64,000 bases of DNA, from NCBI GenBank assembly GCA_002331385.1, contig DCYB01000005.1, positions 151,456 to 215,455 on the forward strand, read 5' to 3'. The stretch comes from Comamonadaceae bacterium UBA2121. Its GTDB lineage: Bacteria; Pseudomonadota; Gammaproteobacteria; Burkholderiales; Burkholderiaceae_C. The position numbers and the translations under genes are program-made. Under the pieces are notes generated by a model. It was not told where the DNA came from. It ran no database searches and worked only from the letters and a program-made list of their open reading frames with translations. Of this stretch, positions 57,501 to 64,000 are shown in pieces; position 1 is the first letter of the stretch, and every line of letters starts with the position of its first letter.

Positions 57501-58493
57501 TCAGAACGCGTGCGACATGCCCACGCCAAAGGCCGTGCGTGAGCCTTCGTGCTCGTAGCGCTGGTGACCCAAGCTGGCGTACAGCGTGGTGCGCTTGGAG
57601 AGCGCATAGTCCGCGCCCAGCGAGACGAAGTGGTTCTTGTCGTCGTTGAAGCGCTGGTGGCCGTAGCCCGCCTTGAAGGTGATCGCATTCACCTGATAGG
57701 TGGCGCCCAGCGTGGCCGCGCGTGACTTGTCACCGTGGTCGGCCATGCGGCTGTGGTCATACGCGGCCATGACCGCGGCCTTGCCGAAGCGGTATTTGCC
57801 TGCCACGAACACGTCGCGGTCGCCGCTGCCGTTGCGCTCGAAGGCGAGCATGCCCGAGAGCGCGTCCTGCGCATAGTTCAGCGACGCGGAGTAACCACGT
57901 CCATCGCGGCCCGGCGCTTCGGTGCGTTCGGTCGATGCGCTGAGGTGCGCGGTGAAGCCACCAAAAGTCGGCGAGTCGTAGAAGATGCCGTTGTTCATGC
58001 GGCCGTATTCAGCAAAGCCGTTGTTGCTCACGCGGTCCGACGGCGTCAGCGCGTGCCAGTAGTACCACGCGGGCGAGGCAACGCGGTTGTTGTTCGACCA
58101 CGGATCGAACTCCCAATCGTTGGCCCACAACGCGCTCAGCGCACGGCCCAGTCGCACCTTGCCGAAGCTGCCGGCCAGCCCCACGGTGGATTCGTCGTGC
58201 CAGAACGGTTTCTTGCCTGCGTCCTCGCTCATGCCGTCGCCCATGTCGAAACGGGTGCTCAGGCGGAACGTGGCCTTGAGCCCGCCGCCCAGGTCTTCCA
58301 CGCCGGAGAAGGCGAGGTTGCTGCGCTGGATGGTGCCCAACTCGTAGACCTTGCCAAAGCTGCGAAACACGCCTGCGTCCAGAAAGCCGCTGATCGTGAC
58401 GGTGGAGCTGTCCTGCGCCAGCGCGGGCGACATGCAAAGCAACGGGGACAGGCAGGCCAGTGTGATGGCCGAGTGGCGAATCTTCAATCGCAT
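57501..58493 (-). CDS. Gram-negative porin (Burkholderiales type)
   Basis: 330 residues. Signal peptide ending SPALA, then QDSSTVTISGFLDAGVFRS, LGGGLKATFRLSTRFD, VRLGRALSALWANDW and alternating beta strands to a terminal Phe (GVGMSHAF), the outer-membrane insertion signal. A trimeric 16-strand porin for small solutes is expected. It may supply the neighbouring Bug/acyl-CoA ligase pathway. Confidence 0.92.
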   Translation of the reverse strand: MRLKIRHSAITLACLSPLLCMSPALAQDSSTVTISGFLDAGVFRSFGKVYELGTIQRSNLAFSGVEDLGGGLKATFRLSTRFDMGDGMSEDAGKKPFWHDESTVGLAGSFGKVRLGRALSALWANDWEFDPWSNNNRVASPAWYYWHALTPSDRVSNNGFAEYGRMNNGIFYDSPTFGGFTAHLSASTERTEAPGRDGRGYSASLNYAQDALSGMLAFERNGSGDRDVFVAGKYRFGKAAVMAAYDHSRMADHGDKSRAATLGATYQVNAITFKAGYGHQRFNDDKNHFVSLGADYALSKRTTLYASLGHQRYEHEGSRTAFGVGMSHAF

Positions 58494-58874
58494 CCTGGGG
58501 ACACTCCTTGAATGGGTGCGATGAGCCGCGAAAGCTCAAAGCTGCTGCATCGCCTGGCACCGTGTGCATGTGCGAATCGAAGATCGTTGGCGATGACGGC
58601 GGCGGCGCCACCCGGAGGCGGCAGTCACGCTGCGATGCAGCACTTCCCTCGCAATCATGGCGCCGCTGGCGTCATGGAGGGAAGCAGTCAAAAGACCATC
58701 AGGGCGGGCAACGCCGCACGCTGCGGCAGCCCTGACACGAGACAACCTGCGCAGCCTTAGGGCTGGAAACGGGTTCAGCGCCTGCGCGGGTTGCGGGTAT
58801 TGTAGTGACCCACGCCGCAAGACGTCATGGGCAATCTCCCGCAATGGCACTCGGAAGCGCACACATCGGCCGAA
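58494..58874. other. 381-bp gap with no recognisable gene
   Basis: Lies upstream of the porin and downstream of the IclR gene stop. Short open frames on both strands have no recognisable content. It presumably holds the porin promoter and leader; no convincing terminator or structured RNA was seen. Confidence 0.5.
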
Positions 58875-59699
58875 TCAGAACAGCAGGGGCTTGACGCGCT
58901 CGGCAGCGCGGCGCAGGGCCGGCAGCACGGCCAGTGCAGCCTCGAACTTCATGCGCGCGCTGGGTGCGTGCAGCGCCATGGTGGCGCGACATTCACCCCG
59001 CTCATCCGTGATCGGCACGGCCAGACCGATGAGGCCGAGCATGAATTCGTCTTCTTCGAAGGAATAGCCATCGACGCGGATTTTCTGCGCCGCCGCTTCC
59101 AGCTCCTCCGGCTGCGTCAGCGTGCGCGGGGTGAAGCGTTCAAACTGCGCATGGCGCAACACCGTGGCGCGCTTTTCGGGCGCCATCATCGCGATGTACA
59201 TCTTGCCGCTGGCCGTCGCGTGCAACGGCACGTGCGAGCCCGCCTCCAGTTGCGTGCGCAGCGGCCAGTGCGTTTCCACACGATCGAGATAGCGCACCTT
59301 AAGGCCGTCCAGCACGGTGAGGTTGCAGGTCTCGTCGATTTCCGTGACCAACTCAGACAGGATCTGGTGGCGCAGCTCGCGCCTGGGGTCGGTCTTGAGC
59401 GCCGCCATCGACAGCCGCAGCAGACGCGGGCCGGGCAAAAAGCTGCGGTCGGTCCCATCGCGGCTGAGCCACTGCTGCGCCTCCAGATTGCTGCACAGGC
59501 GCGATGCCGTCGCCTTGGGCAGTTGCAAGGCCTGCGCCACATCCATCAGTCCGGCACGCCCGGAAATTGCAACGAAATCCAACACCGACAGTGCCCGCTC
59601 CGACACCGAAATCGGTTCCGTCGCACCCGCCTTTTCCATGGCGCCAGCCTTCGCTGCAAGAGGGGAGCGGACGGGCTGGACAGGCTTGCGAATCGGCAT
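58875..59699 (-). CDS. IclR-family transcriptional regulator
   Basis: 274 residues from ATG 59699. Winged helix SERALSVLDFVAISGRAGLMDVAQALQLPKATASRLCSNLE at about 30-75 and an IclR effector domain with HATASGKMYIAMM and GYSFEEDEFMLGLIGLAVPI. Divergent from the GMC dehydrogenase gene, with two near-palindromes between them. Confidence 0.93.
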   Translation of the reverse strand: MPIRKPVQPVRSPLAAKAGAMEKAGATEPISVSERALSVLDFVAISGRAGLMDVAQALQLPKATASRLCSNLEAQQWLSRDGTDRSFLPGPRLLRLSMAALKTDPRRELRHQILSELVTEIDETCNLTVLDGLKVRYLDRVETHWPLRTQLEAGSHVPLHATASGKMYIAMMAPEKRATVLRHAQFERFTPRTLTQPEELEAAAQKIRVDGYSFEEDEFMLGLIGLAVPITDERGECRATMALHAPSARMKFEAALAVLPALRRAAERVKPLLF

Positions 59700-59768
59700 G
59701 GTTTGGAAACAGACGAAGGACGTTGCTCGGGGTTTTCGCTCATTGTACGTGCGCGATTTTTTCGTAAA

Positions 59769-59807
59769 GTTCCATCCATAGGAACAATAAGTTCCATTCA
59801 GTGAAAC
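59769..59807. promoter_or_regulatory. Paired IclR operator candidates
   Basis: GTTCCATCCATAGGAAC (59769-59785, perfect arms GTTCC/GGAAC) and GTTCCATTCAGTGAAAC (59791-59807, imperfect) start 22 bp apart, about two helical turns. The second ends 21 bp before the GMC start, overlapping where a promoter or its start should be. Confidence 0.6.
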
Positions 59808-59828
59808 TGAAAAAGGAGACAACATAAC

Positions 59829-61466
59829 ATGAGCATTGCGCAAAGCTATGACTACATCGTGGTCGGCGCAGGATCGGCGGGCTGTGTGCTCGCGGCGCGT
59901 TTAAGCGAGGACTCCAATCAGCGCGTCCTGCTGCTCGAAGCGGGTCCCCCGGACCGCTCGCCATGGATCCATCTGCCCATCGGCTACGGCAAGACGATGT
60001 GGAGCCCGGTATACAACTGGAAGTTCGAGACCGACCCCGACCCCAACATGAATGGCCGCCGCATCTACTGGCCGCGCGGCAAGACGCTGGGCGGCTCCAG
60101 CTCGATCAACGGGCTCATCTACATCCGTGGTCAGGCCGAGGACTATGACCGCTGGGCCGCAGCGGGCAACGAAGGCTGGTCGTACAAGGACGTGCTGCCC
60201 TACTTCATTAAATCGGAAGGCAATGAGCGCGGCGACAGCGCATTGCATGGCGGTACGGGCCCGCTGAAGGTGTCGGACATCGGTGCCAAACACGAACTGA
60301 TAGAGGCCTTCATCGCCGGCGCGCAAGAAATCGGCGTGCCGCGCACGGACGACTTCAATGGTGCAAAACAAGAGGGCGCCGGCTACTACCAACTCACCAC
60401 ACGCAACGGCCTGCGCTGCAGCACTGCCAAGGGCTATCTCACCGATGCCAAACACCGCGCCAATCTGCGCATCGAGACCAACGCCCAGGCCACCGGTCTG
60501 GTCACGCGCGGCAAGCGGGTGACGGGGGTGACCTATCAACAGAATGGCCAGTCGCACACGGCGACGGCAGGCGCTGAGGTGATCCTGTGCGCCGGGGCCA
60601 TCCAGTCGCCGCAACTGCTGCAACTCTCGGGCATTGGCCCGCGCGCGTTGCTGGAGCAGTTCGGCATCTCCGTGGTGCACGACCTGCCCGGCGTGGGCGA
60701 GAACCTGCAGGACCATTTGCAGATCCGCCTGAGCTATGAATGCTCCAAGCCCATCACGACGAACGACCAGCTCAACTCGTTGATCGGTCAGGCGAAGCTG
60801 GGGCTCGAATGGTTGATCCACCGCTCTGGCCCGCTGGCTGTGGGTATCAATCAGGGCGGCTGCTTCATGCATGCGCTGCGCGATGCCAACGGCAGGCCCG
60901 TGAGCGCCACGCCGGACATCCAGTTCCACGTCGCCACGCTGTCGGCGGACATGGCGGGCGGCAAGGTGCATCCGTACTCGGGCTTCACGATGTCGGTGTG
61001 CCAGTTGCGCCCCGAGTCACGCGGCCATGTGCGCATCCGTTCGCGCGATCCGCTGCAGCCGCCGTCCATGCAACCGAATTACCTCGATACACAGCTCGAC
61101 CGCGACACCAACGTGGCCGCCGTGCGCGCGGCACGCGCGATTGCGCAATCGCGCGCCATGAGCCCGTACGTGAAGCGCGAAGTCAAACCGGGGCGCGATG
61201 CGCAGTCCTACGACGAGCTGCTCGAGTTCTGCCGCAATAACGGCGCCACCATTTTCCATCCCAGCGGCACCTGCAGCATGGGAAGCGACTCCATGGCCGT
61301 GGTCGATGCCCGACTGCGCGTTCATGGGGTGAAGGGCATCCGCGTTGTGGATTGCTCTGTCATGCCCACCCTTGTGTCGGGCAATACGAATGCGCCTGTC
61401 GTGATGATGGCCGAGAAGGCGGCCGACATGATTCGCGAAGACGCACGGCAACTCGCTGCGGCCTAA
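59829..61466 (+). CDS. GMC-family FAD dehydrogenase (choline/alcohol dehydrogenase type)
   Basis: 545 residues. FAD loop YIVVGAGSAGCVLAARLSED, GMC signature 1 PRGKTLGGSSSINGLIYIRG, signature 2 GAIQSPQLLQLSGIGP, catalytic His477 in HPSGTCSMG and an Asn in NTNAPVVM. Oxidises a primary alcohol to an aldehyde; choline, polyethylene glycol and aliphatic alcohol enzymes look alike here. AAAAGGAGA is a strong ribosome site. No betaine aldehyde dehydrogenase is adjacent, which argues against choline. Confidence 0.9.
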   Translation: MSIAQSYDYIVVGAGSAGCVLAARLSEDSNQRVLLLEAGPPDRSPWIHLPIGYGKTMWSPVYNWKFETDPDPNMNGRRIYWPRGKTLGGSSSINGLIYIRGQAEDYDRWAAAGNEGWSYKDVLPYFIKSEGNERGDSALHGGTGPLKVSDIGAKHELIEAFIAGAQEIGVPRTDDFNGAKQEGAGYYQLTTRNGLRCSTAKGYLTDAKHRANLRIETNAQATGLVTRGKRVTGVTYQQNGQSHTATAGAEVILCAGAIQSPQLLQLSGIGPRALLEQFGISVVHDLPGVGENLQDHLQIRLSYECSKPITTNDQLNSLIGQAKLGLEWLIHRSGPLAVGINQGGCFMHALRDANGRPVSATPDIQFHVATLSADMAGGKVHPYSGFTMSVCQLRPESRGHVRIRSRDPLQPPSMQPNYLDTQLDRDTNVAAVRAARAIAQSRAMSPYVKREVKPGRDAQSYDELLEFCRNNGATIFHPSGTCSMGSDSMAVVDARLRVHGVKGIRVVDCSVMPTLVSGNTNAPVVMMAEKAADMIREDARQLAAA

Positions 61467-61610
61467 CCCGCAGCATACCTTGTGCGATGCATGTGCCACG
61501 GCATTGCAGCCATGGGCACATGCATCGCACATGTGTCCGGTCCCAAGAAGAAGAGAAGAGCAACCGCCATGGCGGCAGCGTGAATCTGCCGTCCACCAAG
61601 GAGACAACAC

Positions 61611-62957
61611 ATGGCCCAGACAAGTCCTCAAACCACCGACCCGCGCGTGATCCGCCGCGTGGTCACCTCCGCCATCGTCGGCGCCACCATCGAGTGGTAT
61701 GACTTCTTCCTCTACGGCGTCGTGGCAGGCATTGTTTTCAACAAGCTGTACTTCCCCAGTGACGACCCCGTCATCTCCACGCTGCTGGCCTACACCACGT
61801 TTGCCGTGGGCTTTGTCACGCGCCCGCTGGGTGGCGTGATCTTTGGCCACTTCGGCGACAAGATCGGGCGCAAGAGCATGCTGGTGATGACGCTGATGAT
61901 CATGGGCGTCTCCACCTTCCTCATCGGACTGCTGCCCACGTATGCGCAGATCGGCGTCGCCGCGCCGGTGCTGTTGCTGCTGCTGCGCGTGCTGCAAGGC
62001 ATCGGACTGGGGGGCGAATGGGGCGGTGCGGTGCTGATGGCCTATGAATACGCGCCCAAGGAAAAGCGCGGCTTCTATGCCTCGCTGCCGCAGATTGGTC
62101 TGGCGCTCGGCCTGTTCATGGCGTCGGGCGTGGTCGGCGTGCTGTCGTGGCTGTGCACGGATGAGCAGTTCATGGCCTGGGGCTGGCGTGTTGCCTTCCT
62201 GCTGTCGGGCCTGATGGTCGCGGTCGGCATGTTCATCCGTCTGCACGTGAAGGAAACGCCCGAGTTCGCCGCCATCAAGGAGCGCAATGCGGAGACGGCG
62301 ATCCCCTTCATGGACATGCTGCGCCGCTATCCCGGCAACGTGCTCAAGGGCATGGGCGCACGCTACATCGACGGCGTGTTCTTCAACATCTTCGGCGTGT
62401 TCTCCATCACCTACCTCACCGGCACGCTGCACATCACGCGCTCCGAGGCGCTGATCGGCGTGATGGCCGCCGCCATCGTGATGTGCTTCAGCATTCCGAT
62501 CTTCGGGCGCATGTCCGACCGCATGGGCCGTGCGCGCATGTACATGTGGGGCTCGCTGATCACTGGTGTGGTGTCGTTCCCGGCGTTCTGGCTGATGAGT
62601 ACCAGCGGCGGCAACATGCTGCTGATCTGGATCGCCACCATCATTCCGTTCGGCATCCTCTACGCCATGGTCTATGCGCCTGAAGCGGGCCTGTTCTGCG
62701 ACCTGTTCGACGCCAAGGTGCGCTATACCGGCATCTCGTTCGTCTACCAGTTCTCGGGCATCTTCGCGTCCGGCATCACGCCCATCATCGCGACCTACCT
62801 CCTCAAGGTCAACGGCGGCCAGCCGTGGCTGATCTGCGCGTACGTGCTGTTTGCCGGTCTGGTGTCCGCATGGTGCGCCTCGATGATCGGCAAGGACGAA
62901 AAGCGCCAGCAGGCGGCCGCCGCCGCTGCCCCAGCCATGCGCCCCGCACGGTCATGA
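61611..62957 (+). CDS. MFS transporter, metabolite:H+ symporter (MHS) family
   Basis: 448 residues, 12 membrane helices. ATIEWYDFFLYGV near residue 27 and GGVIFGHFGDKIGRKSMLV are the MHS signatures shared with ShiA, ProP and KgtP. Imports a small organic acid or osmolyte with protons. 144 bp behind the GMC gene and before a terminator, so probably in the same IclR-controlled unit. Confidence 0.92.
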   Translation: MAQTSPQTTDPRVIRRVVTSAIVGATIEWYDFFLYGVVAGIVFNKLYFPSDDPVISTLLAYTTFAVGFVTRPLGGVIFGHFGDKIGRKSMLVMTLMIMGVSTFLIGLLPTYAQIGVAAPVLLLLLRVLQGIGLGGEWGGAVLMAYEYAPKEKRGFYASLPQIGLALGLFMASGVVGVLSWLCTDEQFMAWGWRVAFLLSGLMVAVGMFIRLHVKETPEFAAIKERNAETAIPFMDMLRRYPGNVLKGMGARYIDGVFFNIFGVFSITYLTGTLHITRSEALIGVMAAAIVMCFSIPIFGRMSDRMGRARMYMWGSLITGVVSFPAFWLMSTSGGNMLLIWIATIIPFGILYAMVYAPEAGLFCDLFDAKVRYTGISFVYQFSGIFASGITPIIATYLLKVNGGQPWLICAYVLFAGLVSAWCASMIGKDEKRQQAAAAAAPAMRPARS

Positions 62958-62979
62958 TGCGCTGAGTGCCGCTGCAAGC

Positions 62980-63015
62980 AAAAAACCCGCTGAATGCACT
63001 CCAGCGGGTTTTTTC
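62980..63015 (+). terminator. Bidirectional terminator
   Basis: AAAAAACCCGCTG and CAGCGGGTTTTTT pair around a TGAATGCACTC-type loop. It separates the MHS transporter from the convergent GlsB-like gene and can serve both strands. Confidence 0.88.
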
Positions 63016-63033
63016 ATGAAAAAGCGTGACAGG

Positions 63034-63279
63034 TCAGGCTCTCTTGATCAGTCGTGCCAGGAAGATCAGGATCACCGCGCCGACAAAGGCCACGAGAATG
63101 CTGCCAATCATCCCGCCACCGGCGCCCAGACCCAGCAGGCCAAACACCCAGCCGCCAATCAGTGCACCAATCACACCAATGACGATGTTGCCCAGAATGC
63201 CGTAGCCGCCGCCCTTCATGACGAGGCCTGCGAGCCAGCCCGCGATCAATCCCACCACGATGAACCATAAAAATTCCAT
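63034..63279 (-). CDS. GlsB/YeaQ/YmgE-family small membrane protein
   Basis: 81 residues, three glycine-rich membrane helices: FLWFIVVGLIAGWLAGLVMKGG, ILGNIVIGVIGALIGGWVFGLLG and MIGSILVAFVGAVILIFLARLI. Members are linked to general stress responses but have no known biochemical activity. AAGGAGAGCAGC precedes the ATG. Confidence 0.92.
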   Translation of the reverse strand: MEFLWFIVVGLIAGWLAGLVMKGGGYGILGNIVIGVIGALIGGWVFGLLGLGAGGGMIGSILVAFVGAVILIFLARLIKRA

Positions 63280-63429
63280 GCTGCTCTCCTTGAGTTTGAG
63301 GGGATACCCGCAGGGAGCGTAAACGTTTTCCCGCCAGCGCCAAGTAGGAATTGGCCGTCAATGCAGCCCATTCCTGTTTCCGCTTTCCGTGCCACCGGCG
63401 TCGCGCTTTGATTTACATGGATGGCAAGA

Positions 63430-64000
63430 TTACTCCGCAGTCACACCGGCATCGCGAATCACCTTGCCCCAACGCGCCACTTCGGACGCAAGGTGTTTGC
63501 GCAGGCTCTCCGGCGTGGCCTTGTCGGGTGTAGCCAGATCGGAGCTCAGTTCGTGGATGCGCTTCTTCACGTTCTCGTCCACCAGCGCCACGTTCAGCGC
63601 CTTGTTCAGCTTGTCGATCACGTCCTTGGGCGTGCCCTTGGGCGCGTAAATGCCGTGCCAGACCTTCACGTCAAACCCTTTCAGGCCCTGCTCGTCCAGG
63701 GTCGGGATGTCCGGCAGCGAGGACAGGCGCTTGGGCGTGGTCACGCCGAATACCTTGGCGCGCTTGCCGTCCTGAATGACCGGCACGGTCTGCGTCGTCT
63801 GGTCGCACAGCAAATCCACCTGACCGCCCATGAGGTCGTTCATCGCCGGACCGGCGCCCTTGTATGGCACCGTCGTCAGCTTCACGCCCACCTGGTGCAT
63901 GAACAGCAGGCTGCACAACTGCGACACCGCGCCCGTGCCTGCGTGCGCCATCGTCACCTTGTCCTGATTTTTCTTCACATAGTCCAGCAACTCGGGGAAG
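63430..64000 (-). CDS. Bug/TctC-family solute-binding protein, cut by the window edge
   Basis: The C-terminal 190 or so residues are present; the N-terminus lies beyond 64000. GQVDLLCDQTTQTVPVIQDGKRAKVFGVTTPKRLSSLPDIPTLDEQG is the family's central strand, and GIYAPKGTPKDVIDKLNKAL follows. Sixth Bug protein in the window. Confidence 0.92.
   Translation of the reverse strand, partial: FPELLDYVKKNQDKVTMAHAGTGAVSQLCSLLFMHQVGVKLTTVPYKGAGPAMNDLMGGQVDLLCDQTTQTVPVIQDGKRAKVFGVTTPKRLSSLPDIPTLDEQGLKGFDVKVWHGIYAPKGTPKDVIDKLNKALNVALVDENVKKRIHELSSDLATPDKATPESLRKHLASEVARWGKVIRDAGVTAE

Noticed and set aside
58536..58862. 108-residue minus-strand open frame before the porin
   Set aside because: Arginine-rich, no ribosome site, no homology I recognise.

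Overview
The window looks like chromosome from a high-GC betaproteobacterium of the Burkholderiales, most likely a Comamonadaceae member. The evidence is a methionine synthase split so that MetH2 is a separate protein, a SAH riboswitch in front of it, six orphan Bug/TctC binding proteins, a Gram-negative porin, and a 1039-residue type II-C Cas9. No rRNA, tRNA, integrase or insertion sequence was recognised.

Positions 1-7330 hold a type II-C CRISPR-Cas locus. An array of 33 repeats (the first cut by the window edge) reads rightwards into a terminator, facing a leftward cas9-cas1-cas2 operon. The 0.87 kb upstream of cas9 is the most unusual part. It carries a promoter-driven tracrRNA. Just upstream of that is a degenerate repeat that can fold back on the tracr anti-repeat and is preceded by a 20-nt guide-like leader, the architecture of a natural single-guide long tracrRNA; 9 nt of the leader match a site in the cas9 leader. 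A second degenerate repeat shares the tracrRNA terminator and follows a segment matching 15 of 16 nt of a nearby site, an scaRNA-like arrangement. Both self-sites are followed by CGAT. Together they suggest a Cas9 self-regulation circuit.

Positions 7465-18700 carry a lipoprotein glycerophosphodiesterase, a hipBA toxin-antitoxin pair with palindromic operators, metH2 behind a SAH riboswitch that can sequester the Shine-Dalgarno, and a two-gene module: a TIR/membrane/beta-propeller protein and a membrane/Rossmann/RyR-domain protein. That module looks like a nucleotide-signalling conflict system.

Positions 18945-41000 are mostly catabolic islands, each with its own regulator: a LysR-controlled set (Bug protein, Baeyer-Villiger monooxygenase, CoA-transferase, patatin, class II aldolase, ketopantoate-reductase-like protein, Bug protein); an enolase-superfamily cycloisomerase with a divergent LysR; a PACE efflux protein with a divergent LysR; a cytosine-deaminase-like amidohydrolase; a 335-bp tandem intergenic repeat; PPK2; and glutamate dehydrogenase.

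Positions 39387-49573 form a cyclic amide/imide degradation cluster: hydantoinase, TRAP transporter, amidase, hydantoin-racemase-like and arylmalonate-decarboxylase-like proteins, GntR regulator, FAH-family hydratase and a PuuE-like deacetylase. The right end has a D-amino-acid oxidase/transporter/regulator operon, an S9 peptidase, an acyl-CoA ligase with a Bug protein, a porin, an IclR-controlled GMC dehydrogenase plus an MHS transporter, a GlsB-type membrane protein, and a Bug gene cut by the window edge.
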